The translations under genes and the position numbers were made by a program. This document shows positions 44,377 through 52,328 of a stretch of DNA of 64,000 nucleotides, piece by piece. Position 1 is the stretch's first letter. Every line of letters starts with the position of its first letter. Below the pieces are notes generated by a model that made no database searches, was not told the DNA's origin, and saw only the letters and a list, made by a program, of their open reading frames with translations. Source of the DNA: JAJCYK01 sp965224285 (GTDB lineage: Bacteria; Bacteroidota; Bacteroidia; Cytophagales; Cyclobacteriaceae); contig OZ245043.1 in the NCBI GenBank assembly GCA_965224285.1, positions 682,001 to 746,000 on the forward strand. The letters are read 5' to 3'.

Positions 44377-45579
44377 TCACAACTTTTTTGATTCCCTGCC
44401 TTCTTTGATCAATAGCTGGGCCACCTCCCTGGAGATCTTCATCTCAATCAAATCCACTTCAAAATTTTTGCCTGCCTCCCAAAGCTTCGACATACTTTCA
44501 GCGTTAAAATATAGATCCCAGGGGTGCTGTTGATAGGTACTTTCCTTCATAAAATGCAAGTTCACCGCGATATAGGGCTCTTGCTGAGGATCTACCGGAG
44601 CCCCCATTTCCATATTGTAAGCATTTTGCACCTCTGTGGGTAAGCTTATATCGCTCTCTCTGACATCAAAAGTCAATATATTTACAGTTCTAAACAGCGA
44701 AGTCAGTATTCGCCGCCGTCGAATGGGTTCCAAATCTATCACTTGCCGGTTGTTTATGATCACATCAATCGAGGGACTTCCGGTGCATTGGGGATTTTGG
44801 TCCAGGATGTAAGCAATTCCTCGGAGTAAGGGAATATTTTCCCGGACCCCTCCATCCACCCAACAGTTGGGGCCGGATACTGAGTTATCCCCGTCCGTAA
44901 CTTCGCCTGAAGTGCAATCAAGGGTCATAAAAAGAGGTTGATTGGCAGATCTCCATATCCAGTCCAACATAGCCTGCCTTCGTTGGTCCTTTTGTTGAAG
45001 GCACTTTCTTAAGTTTTTTCCGGACAATCCTTCACAACTTATTTGCCTGCTATCAAAGGCTTCCTGTTGAGAATTAAAATAAAACATTTCAGCGTTGCTG
45101 AAGTTGGTGACGGTCACAAAAAAGGGATCCCCTTGACTTAAAATGTTTTCATATCGATCCAGATCATAGGTAGCCATGATCAACCTGCGTAGGTTTTTGG
45201 ATTCACCCAGGGTTTTTTTACCAAAAATTATTCGAAAAATCGCTTTAAGAAACTTTAGTTTAATCGATACTACTTCTCCCTGCTTCCTTTTAACTTTAAA
45301 AGGGTTGACGTTGAATATTGATTTTTGCTTGACACCGGTGTACATTTTATTCAGCGTAGTGAAGTCCTCTACCGCAACTAAGGGTGCCATTAGGCTACCA
45401 GTACTGGTGCCGATGATGGCTTGATAATCTGCATCTTTTTCTAATACCAGATGCTCGGCAATCCCTCCGCCCCAAGCCCCGCGAGCACCGCCTCCAGAAA
45501 TAACCAAAACCCTCTGAGCCTCGGCTTCATAACAAATACTAAAAATGGTAAATAGTAAGAATGCTTTTAAATAGTCCAT
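44377..45579 (-). CDS. Patatin-like phospholipase, secreted
   Basis: About 400 residues from the ATG at 45579 (a TTG at 45588 is less likely). The signal peptide is MDYLKAFLLFTIFSICYEAE. The patatin elements are all present: oxyanion loop SGGGARGAWGGGIAEH, nucleophile GTSTGSLMAPL (G-x-S-x-G) and the catalytic dyad Asp in CWVDGGVRENIPLL. It should be a secreted or periplasmic acyl-ester hydrolase acting on lipids. No type IX C-terminal domain or beta-barrel is present. It is divergent from the M24 peptidase gene. Confidence 0.9.
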   Translation of the reverse strand: MDYLKAFLLFTIFSICYEAEAQRVLVISGGGARGAWGGGIAEHLVLEKDADYQAIIGTSTGSLMAPLVAVEDFTTLNKMYTGVKQKSIFNVNPFKVKRKQGEVVSIKLKFLKAIFRIIFGKKTLGESKNLRRLIMATYDLDRYENILSQGDPFFVTVTNFSNAEMFYFNSQQEAFDSRQISCEGLSGKNLRKCLQQKDQRRQAMLDWIWRSANQPLFMTLDCTSGEVTDGDNSVSGPNCWVDGGVRENIPLLRGIAYILDQNPQCTGSPSIDVIINNRQVIDLEPIRRRRILTSLFRTVNILTFDVRESDISLPTEVQNAYNMEMGAPVDPQQEPYIAVNLHFMKESTYQQHPWDLYFNAESMSKLWEAGKNFEVDLIEMKISREVAQLLIKEGRESKKL

Positions 45580-45666
45580 GATGATCAAGTATTGAGGATA
45601 CTTCCGTAAATAATATTAATTTACCAAATAGGCAATGGTAACCCGCTATTCAACTAATCATTCTAC

Positions 45667-46983
45667 ATGAAAAAGCATAATAACCCAATACCCTGGCTTG
45701 TAGCCATCATCATTGTTACAAGCATCTTCGACCTTTCGGCCCAGGAAGCCAAACGGCGCTGGAAAAAAATGAATCAAATTCGGCATGATAAATTCGAGCT
45801 TATCTTGCCTGAGGTGATGAGGGAAAATAACATCGATATGTGGATTATAACCAACCGGGAAGGCAATTATGACCCCTTATATCCCGATATGGGCGGAGGC
45901 TACACCACCACCAACGGGTATTATGTCTTTACCGATAACGGCAGCGATCATATTGAAAGGGCATCCTTGGGAATGAGCGGCTATCTACTGGAACAAGGAG
46001 GTTTATACGACTACGTAGGGCCTGCTACTGAACTGAAAGATTATGTGATGGAGCGGGACCCACAACGAATAGGGTTGAACTTTTCCAAAAATTTCGGTGG
46101 GGCTGACGGCCTGACCTACTCACAATACCAGGAACTGACCGAGATATTGGAGGATAATTATGCTGACCGCTTTGTTTCAGCGGAGAAATTAGTCTCAGAT
46201 TTCCGTTCCCGCAGGGTTGCCAGTGAAATTGCCGCCTTTACGGAGGCCGGTGAATATTCTTATCAAATCGCGGAAATGGCATTTTCCAATCAAGTAATTA
46301 CACCTGGGGTAACTACCCTGGAGGATGTCGCCTGGTGGATGATGGACCAATTGCACCGGCACAATCTGGGGTCGTCATTTGGAATGCCTTCCGTGTACAT
46401 CACCGGACCGGACGGCGTTGAGGCGCTTTCTACGGATCGTATAATCCAGAGGGGCGATATGCTAATGCTGGACTGGGGTGTGGGACTAATGAATTTCTAT
46501 ACAGATATGAAAAGGATAGCCTATGTACTGAAAGAAGGTGAAACGGAAGTGCCTGCCAGTATTCAGCATGCGTTTCAACAAGGATTAAAAGCCAGGGATA
46601 TCATTACCAGCACCATCAAGCCCGGCATAACTGCTCAAGAAGCCGAAAACCGGATTTACCAAGGCCTTGCCGATGCCGGCTTTAATAAGATTGCCTTTAA
46701 CGCACCGTCTGACGGTGAAGTAACAGATATTATTATCGGATGTCATTCTGTGGGAAACTGGGGCCATGGTATAGGGCCTTCTATTGCTTTCTTTAATCCG
46801 GTCAGACTAACTTATACACTTCGTCCGGGAAACCTGTTGTCTATTGAATTGTTTGCTTATACCCCAATTCCGGAATGGGGTGGCAAAAAATTACGCATAC
46901 CCCTGGAGGATGATGCAGTAATTACAGAGCGGGGGGTGGAATGGCTTTATCCAGCAAACTCAGGTATTCTGGTGATTAAATAA
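45667..46983 (+). CDS. Secreted M24-family metallopeptidase (Xaa-Pro aminopeptidase-like)
   Basis: A protein of 438 residues with a signal peptide (residues 8-26, ending LSAQ). The N-terminal domain is creatinase-like (MRENNIDMWIITNREGNYDP). The C-terminal pita-bread domain has MLDWGVGLMNFYTDMKRIAY (two metal Asp), GNWGHGIGPS (His), LLSIELFAY (Glu) and RIPLEDDAVIT (Glu), so the five metal ligands can be followed. It should remove N-terminal residues next to proline from peptides outside the cytoplasm. It precedes the type IX cargo gene by 46 bp. Confidence 0.88.
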   Translation: MKKHNNPIPWLVAIIIVTSIFDLSAQEAKRRWKKMNQIRHDKFELILPEVMRENNIDMWIITNREGNYDPLYPDMGGGYTTTNGYYVFTDNGSDHIERASLGMSGYLLEQGGLYDYVGPATELKDYVMERDPQRIGLNFSKNFGGADGLTYSQYQELTEILEDNYADRFVSAEKLVSDFRSRRVASEIAAFTEAGEYSYQIAEMAFSNQVITPGVTTLEDVAWWMMDQLHRHNLGSSFGMPSVYITGPDGVEALSTDRIIQRGDMLMLDWGVGLMNFYTDMKRIAYVLKEGETEVPASIQHAFQQGLKARDIITSTIKPGITAQEAENRIYQGLADAGFNKIAFNAPSDGEVTDIIIGCHSVGNWGHGIGPSIAFFNPVRLTYTLRPGNLLSIELFAYTPIPEWGGKKLRIPLEDDAVITERGVEWLYPANSGILVIK

Positions 46984-47029
46984 CCCAAGTCTCTTTCTAC
47001 GACACCAGCAGAGCTTATCTTGGTTTATT

Positions 47030-48238
47030 ATGGTCTCTAGAATTGGAGTTTTCCTGCTATTAATTTTCCTGAATTCCCCAAAATATCTGGCTCAGGTGGT
47101 TATCTGGGAAGAAGATTTCAATTCATACCCTGATGGAGCTATCATCGGGATTGATCTGAATACAGCAAACCCGGATATTGATTGGGTAACTGGTGGATGT
47201 CTGGCTTGTGCAGATTCTGTTGATGATTGGTGGGAAGTCAGGAACGGAATACTTGAGGCTAAAGATTTAAATCAATTAGGATATTGGCAAACAGAAGTAA
47301 TTGATATAGCCAACTATCAGCAAATTCAATTTTCATTAGATGTTGTGGAAACGGGAGACTTGGAAGGTTTATATTTTGGCAGTGATGACTGCGTGGATCA
47401 AACAAATCAGGACTATGTAGATATATTTTACCGCATCAACGGGGATTCCTGGAAATTGGTGGAAAACTACCTCAATTGGTGCGGATTATATAATAGTTGC
47501 AGTAACCACACACTTTATGGGGATGATGGTGAAGCTAGCGGAGATTGCCGCAATACCGATAGTGATTGGGATTCAGTAAGAGTTAGTGTCGACGGCTTGA
47601 CTGGCCAAACCCTGGAAATAAGGGTGGAATTGATCAATAGCTCAGATCCGGAAGTTATAGGTCTGGATAATATGACCGTCACAGGGGATATATTGCTCCC
47701 AATCGACTTGTTAAGTTTTACCGCCCGTTGGCTGGACCGGCAGGCAATTCTTGAATGGCAAACAGCCTCAGAACGGAACAACCGGGGCTTTATCATTGAG
47801 CGAAACTCACACCACCCAGTTGAAGAAGAGTACTGGCTTCCCCTGGCAGAAATTAGGGGTAAAGGTGATAGCAATGTACCGCGAGATTACCTATTTGTGG
47901 ATGAGAAAGCTAAAGCAGGTAAGAATTATTATCGCCTGAAGCAGATCGACTGGGATAGCAACTTTTCATATTCACCAATTATAGTACTATCCATACCCTC
48001 AGAATTCAAGATTTATCCAAACCCCGCTATAGACTTGGTGTATCTGTCCCCTGCCCTATCTGAATCATGTACCTGTGTAGAATGGTTTGACCAAAAGGGG
48101 CAGAGACTAATGGTAGATATTAACGGTATTAATGATAGGACCTATTTCTCGGTAGCTCATTTAGCCGCCGGTTGGTATCGGGTGATGATCAATTGCCAGG
48201 GGCAATGGGAGTCAATAAGTATGTTGATTCAGCGCTGA
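47030..48238 (+). CDS. T9SS-secreted protein with type A sorting domain
   Basis: A protein of 402 residues with a signal peptide (residues 4-21). The C-terminal 80 residues are a type IX secretion sorting domain of the type A kind: FKIYPNPAIDLVYLSPALSE, a middle GWYRVMINCQGQWESIS segment and a basic end. The part before (about residues 225-315) is the Ig-like domain that often precedes it (PIDLLSFTARWLDRQAILEW and ASERNNRGFIIERN). The N-terminal 200 residues are rich in Asp and Cys and look like a jelly-roll or discoidin-like domain, not recognised. It should be exported and anchored at the cell surface. Its stop overlaps the convergent cyclodeaminase gene by 10 bp. Confidence 0.88.
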   Translation: MVSRIGVFLLLIFLNSPKYLAQVVIWEEDFNSYPDGAIIGIDLNTANPDIDWVTGGCLACADSVDDWWEVRNGILEAKDLNQLGYWQTEVIDIANYQQIQFSLDVVETGDLEGLYFGSDDCVDQTNQDYVDIFYRINGDSWKLVENYLNWCGLYNSCSNHTLYGDDGEASGDCRNTDSDWDSVRVSVDGLTGQTLEIRVELINSSDPEVIGLDNMTVTGDILLPIDLLSFTARWLDRQAILEWQTASERNNRGFIIERNSHHPVEEEYWLPLAEIRGKGDSNVPRDYLFVDEKAKAGKNYYRLKQIDWDSNFSYSPIIVLSIPSEFKIYPNPAIDLVYLSPALSESCTCVEWFDQKGQRLMVDINGINDRTYFSVAHLAAGWYRVMINCQGQWESISMLIQR

Positions 48239-49212
48239 GTAGATAATTGATCATCCTCTGAATTCAGTTTCTGATATATATTCAGAAGGATTTGAGCAGC
48301 CGTAAGATCTTCAATTGCATGACCTACTGATTTAAAGCAGGTAATTTCTGAAGGGTCATTACGGGCTAAGCCACCGTTTACAGAAAGACTATGGAGGGTT
48401 CCCAGGATGTCACTATTAACAATCTCCTGGTTTTTCAGTGGTATTATTAAATCCCCGGATTCCTGAAGAGCAGATTCCGTATCGATATATATGGAAGACC
48501 GTATCATAACCTCACTATCCGCTTCTCGCGCGAATGTTTGATAGGAACCGATCAAATCGATATGTTGTCCCTCCCGAAGATATCTGCCAAAGATCAATGG
48601 TTTATCACTAAGGGTAGCGCAGCTAATTACATCGGCTTCATCAATACCTTCTTCAATTGTATTTACTGATCTAGCATTCAATCCATTATGGATTAGATCT
48701 TCTGCGAGCTTCTGGGCTTTTGAGGGAGTTCTTCCCCAAATCAGAATGTTCTTTATCGGTCTTACAGTCCGGTGAGCGTCAATAAAATGCTTAGCAGCTC
48801 TGCCGGTACCTATGATCATGAGGGTTTTGCTGTCTTGTCTGGACAGAAAACGAGAGGCCAAAGCTGAAGCGGCAGCTGTACGCCTGGCTGTCAATTCATT
48901 GCCATCTATCATAACCACCGGACAGCCAGTTTCCATGTCGAATAGCAAGTAAATGGCTTGTACGGAAGGTAAATTATGGTGGCTATTACCAGGAGATACT
49001 GTTACTAGTTTAACCCCCAGGTTATTACCCTGTTCCCAGCTAGGCATTAATAGCAAACTTGAATTTTTCTCGTATGTGGTGGAATATTCGTGACTATGCC
49101 GGAAAGGGGCATTGATATTATTTTGACTAAACGCCTCTTGTAGCCCATCAATTAATGGTAAATAAAGTAGATGCTGCTTGATATAATCCGCGGAAATAAA
49201 TGGTATCTGCAT
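48229..49212 (-). CDS. Ornithine cyclodeaminase/mu-crystallin family protein
   Basis: A protein of 327 residues. The family features are GVKLVTVSPGNSHHNLPSVQ (substrate-binding Lys region), DGNELTARRTAAASALASRF (Arg), the NAD-binding LMIIGTGRAAKHFIDAHRTV, and HIDLIGSYQTFAREADSEV. It is NAD(P)-dependent and may act on ornithine, alanine, proline-like imines or other amino acids; the substrate cannot be told. It is followed by the convergent T9SS gene. The gap upstream to the small unknown gene is 71 bp, so it may be at the end of that operon. Confidence 0.9.
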   Translation of the reverse strand: MQIPFISADYIKQHLLYLPLIDGLQEAFSQNNINAPFRHSHEYSTTYEKNSSLLLMPSWEQGNNLGVKLVTVSPGNSHHNLPSVQAIYLLFDMETGCPVVMIDGNELTARRTAAASALASRFLSRQDSKTLMIIGTGRAAKHFIDAHRTVRPIKNILIWGRTPSKAQKLAEDLIHNGLNARSVNTIEEGIDEADVISCATLSDKPLIFGRYLREGQHIDLIGSYQTFAREADSEVMIRSSIYIDTESALQESGDLIIPLKNQEIVNSDILGTLHSLSVNGGLARNDPSEITCFKSVGHAIEDLTAAQILLNIYQKLNSEDDQLSTQR

Positions 49213-49283
49213 TCTTGGGTGGTATAGGTTTGGTACAGTTTACTTAAGAAGTTTGACGGTAACTTTGACCTTATCAACTATGA

Positions 49284-49703
49284 TTAGGAAGAATAGTTTT
49301 CAAAACAGGTGGGCGATAGCTTTTGGATCTTATCAATAAAGTTGAGATCTAAAGGGGAATTATGGGCAGGTATTAGTTTCAACCAAATATTAGTAGAATC
49401 AAGTATGAGGTAATGATTGCTAACCGCAATTTTTAATTTCCTAAAAGGTAAGGCTAAAAGGAAGGTATGAAGCTTGTACCAGCACCAAAGCTGCACACCA
49501 CGTGGTCTCAGACCAATATTACAATAACGTTGTGGGCCGGGGTGTAATACTTCCGCCAGATCATCACATGATTCTTTCAGCACAAATCTTTGTGAGCCCA
49601 CTGTCCACATCCTCAATCGTTCCCTTAGGGTAAAGGGTTTTCCCACCAGGTCGTTAATAACTTGAGTAGTTTCGGGGTCGCTGTAAGAAACGTCAAAAAG
49701 CAT
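49284..49703 (-). CDS. Conserved-looking hypothetical protein
   Basis: A protein of 139 residues, not recognised. There is no signal peptide or membrane helix. It starts MLFDVSYSDPETTQVINDLV, has several Cys, Trp and basic residues in the middle (GVQLWCWYKLHTFLLALPFR) and strand-like segments such as LKIAVSNHYLILDSTNIWLK. It lies 7 bp after the DUF1080 gene stop, so it is very probably the last gene of the DUF1549/DUF1501/DUF1080 operon. The function is unknown. Confidence 0.6.
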   Translation of the reverse strand: MLFDVSYSDPETTQVINDLVGKPFTLRERLRMWTVGSQRFVLKESCDDLAEVLHPGPQRYCNIGLRPRGVQLWCWYKLHTFLLALPFRKLKIAVSNHYLILDSTNIWLKLIPAHNSPLDLNFIDKIQKLSPTCFENYSS

Positions 49704-49710
49704 GGCCCTG

Positions 49711-50916
49711 TCAATCGAATTCCTTAATGCGCATCTCAGTAAAGTATATATCCGAGGGGCCCTGATCGGAAAATATCCTCACTCCCCCCTGAAGGGCTAT
49801 TTGTCCCGGTTTGTCAAAATGCGAGGGTAAGTGGGCTTCAGCTGATTTTGCTCCATTTACCTTGATCATAATATGCTCATCTTTAGCAAAAATTTCCATA
49901 GTATTCCAATCTTCGTAGTCGATAATGCCATACCAGGCTCTTGCGTGAGTGGCGATGGAGCCTGTGGAATAAGCGTGCGCTGGTCCATTGTGGTCATAGA
50001 TGTTACATTCTATGGCATCTACCAGGTTAAGATTGGTTGAATCGGGATGCTTCCGTATAAAAATCCCGCTGTTATCCTCTTTGATGATCTTGAACTTAGT
50101 ATGTAGGTAAAAGTTATGATAACTCTTTTCACTGGCCAGGAATCCACCATTCTCACCTGAATATCCATGCAGCACTCCATCTTCCAATTCCCAATGCCCA
50201 TCGCCATGCGGAGACCAGCCGGTTAAGTCATTACCGGCTAATAGGGGGACCCACTCCCGGGCAGTATCAGTTTGATAACGATATTCCAACAGTTGCCCGA
50301 TATCTTTCGGGCTATTTTTAATGATCCTCGAGTTTCTAATGGCCAATTTCTCCCCTGATGCTGGAATTTCAATGCCAATATTTCCCGGTTCAGCTTCACT
50401 CCGATGTGTCTCCGCCACTTTCTCCTCATCCAGAAAAACCTGGATATGATCTCCTTGCACTTCCAATCCTAATTTATGCCAACTTTCTCCATTTAAACTA
50501 TCCGGTACAGTAGCCCTGGCCATATTCAATATGGTCCCGGTAGGATATTCACTATCGGGATTAAAGTCTATAAGTAGTCTATTTCCCGAGATATTATCCT
50601 CAGGGTCCACGTCGAATAATAGTGCAGTTTTTATATCCGGAGCCATTATTTCCAGCTCCCATATGAAATCCCGGTATTGATGGGGAGATAGAATGCGGGA
50701 ATCGATACCGCCATCAGTTTGCAGATATAACACATCGTCATTCCAGGAAACAGTTACAGCTCCATTGGCGGTCCAACTTTCAAAGCTATCCGGTGTAAGT
50801 TCCTGCCATTCGTCGATAATTAATTGTCCCGTGTCATTATTCTCCGTCTGGCAACCATAAAAATGGACCAGCATAAGAAGAGCGGTGCAGTTAATAAGCA
50901 ATTTGGATTTCTGCAT
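49711..50916 (-). CDS. DUF1080 lipoprotein with duplicated jelly-roll domain
   Basis: A protein of 401 residues with a lipoprotein signal ending HFYGC. It holds two related halves. Residues about 38-195 are a degenerate DUF1080-like domain (FIWELEIMAPDIKTALLFDV, then WHKLGLEVQGDHIQVFLDEE). Residues about 225-401 are a typical DUF1080 domain: WVPLLAGNDLTGWSPHGDGH, GVLHGYSGENGGFLASEKSY, NSGIFIRKH and DHIMIKVNGAK. DUF1080 proteins include 3-keto-glycoside hydrolases, fitting a glycan role at the outer envelope. It lies directly after the DUF1501 gene (stop at 50917, start at 50916, no gap). Confidence 0.88.
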   Translation of the reverse strand: MQKSKLLINCTALLMLVHFYGCQTENNDTGQLIIDEWQELTPDSFESWTANGAVTVSWNDDVLYLQTDGGIDSRILSPHQYRDFIWELEIMAPDIKTALLFDVDPEDNISGNRLLIDFNPDSEYPTGTILNMARATVPDSLNGESWHKLGLEVQGDHIQVFLDEEKVAETHRSEAEPGNIGIEIPASGEKLAIRNSRIIKNSPKDIGQLLEYRYQTDTAREWVPLLAGNDLTGWSPHGDGHWELEDGVLHGYSGENGGFLASEKSYHNFYLHTKFKIIKEDNSGIFIRKHPDSTNLNLVDAIECNIYDHNGPAHAYSTGSIATHARAWYGIIDYEDWNTMEIFAKDEHIMIKVNGAKSAEAHLPSHFDKPGQIALQGGVRIFSDQGPSDIYFTEMRIKEFD

Positions 50917-52326
50917 TTAACTTAAGATATCGTGTACAATGTGTCCATGAACATCGGTTAGTCGTATATCACGACCACTAAACCTGAAGGTGAGATGCTG
51001 ATGATCAACCCCCAACAAATGTAGCATGGTAGCGTGCAGATCGTGAATGCTGGTAGGATTTTCCACTACCCGGTAACCGTATTCATCTGTAGATCCATAG
51101 ATAGTGCCGCCTTTTATTCCTGCACCGGCAAGCCAAATGGAAAATGCTGATGGATTATGATCCCGGCCATCTTTTCCCTGTGCAAAAGGAGTCCTGCCAA
51201 ACTCTCCAGCAAACACCACTAGAGTGGTTTCCAGTAAACCACGGCTTTTGAGGTCTTTAAGGAGCGCTGCAATGGGTTGATCCACCGCATAAGCATTGCG
51301 CTGGTGGCCGTCTTTTAGCCCAGTGTGCTGGTCCCACCGATCTGCTTCTACCTGGGGACATGTCAATTCAATAAACCTTACCCCTCTTTCTACCAATCGA
51401 CGAGCCATCATACACTGCGCTGCGTAGCCGGCTAAATGAGGGTTATTAGAATCAAGGCCATACAATTTTTTCATTACCTCGGATTCGCCTTGCAAGGAGG
51501 CCAGCTCTGGTACCGATGCCTGCATGCGGAAGGCCAATTCATAATTGTTGATGGCAGAGGAGATTTCACTGTCATGCCCTAATTTCCCCAACAGGGAGGC
51601 ATCCACCTGGTTGATCAATTCCAGCTTTTGTTTTTGAATGGCAGATGATTGCTCAGTAGGGTTGATATTAGGTAATGGAGACTCACCAGGTTTTAGAATT
51701 GAGGCCTGATAACTAGCCGGTAAGAATCCAGCATTAAAATTATCCAGGCCACCAGGCGGGATCAGACCACCGTCTAACACTACGTAACCCGGCAAGTCCT
51801 GATTCTCAGATCCCAATCCGTAATTAATCCAGGCTCCCATACTAGGCCGTCCCTGCAAACCGTGTCCGGTATGCAGAAAATAATTGGCATTGGTGTGTTC
51901 AGGAAAATCAGAAACCATGGACCTGATCAAAGCGATATCATCCACACAACTGGCAATATGTGGAAATAGCTCACTTACCCACATTCCACATTCACCATAC
52001 TGCTTAAAATCCCAGGGACTTTTTAGAATAGTGCCAATATTATTGAACTGAGTGGCCTCTACCTCGAACTTATCATAGGGATTTTCTCCATTTTCCTTTT
52101 CCAATCTAGGTTTGTAATCAAAAGAATCTACCTGAGACACCCCGCCATCCATGTAGAGAAATATTATACTATTGGCCCTGGGTGGGTAATCAGGCAGTTT
52201 ACCAACCAGCTGTTGAGCGGGGGATGAACTGTGGCCCGAACGTGTACCAAAATTACCTAGTAGGCTCATTAATGCCAGGCTGCCAAAACCATTTCTGGCT
52301 AAAATAAGTGCCTCTCTGCGGGTCAT
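50917..52326 (-). CDS. DUF1501 family protein, probably Tat-exported
   Basis: A protein of 469 residues. The start MTRREALILARNGFGSLALM has the twin-arginine pattern, so Tat export is likely. DUF1501 features follow: SIIFLYMDGGVSQVDSFDYK, GMWVSELFPHIASCVDDIAL, WDQHTGLKDGHQRNAYAVDQ, TLVVFAGEFGRTPFAQGKDG, and RDHNPSAFSIWLAGAGIKGG. The fold is alkaline-phosphatase/sulfatase-like with metal-binding Asp/His but no formylglycine Cys. These proteins are typically encoded next to DUF1549/DUF1553 proteins, as here (2 bp apart). The biochemical role is not established. Confidence 0.93.
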   Translation of the reverse strand: MTRREALILARNGFGSLALMSLLGNFGTRSGHSSSPAQQLVGKLPDYPPRANSIIFLYMDGGVSQVDSFDYKPRLEKENGENPYDKFEVEATQFNNIGTILKSPWDFKQYGECGMWVSELFPHIASCVDDIALIRSMVSDFPEHTNANYFLHTGHGLQGRPSMGAWINYGLGSENQDLPGYVVLDGGLIPPGGLDNFNAGFLPASYQASILKPGESPLPNINPTEQSSAIQKQKLELINQVDASLLGKLGHDSEISSAINNYELAFRMQASVPELASLQGESEVMKKLYGLDSNNPHLAGYAAQCMMARRLVERGVRFIELTCPQVEADRWDQHTGLKDGHQRNAYAVDQPIAALLKDLKSRGLLETTLVVFAGEFGRTPFAQGKDGRDHNPSAFSIWLAGAGIKGGTIYGSTDEYGYRVVENPTSIHDLHATMLHLLGVDHQHLTFRFSGRDIRLTDVHGHIVHDILS

Positions 52327-52328
52327 AG

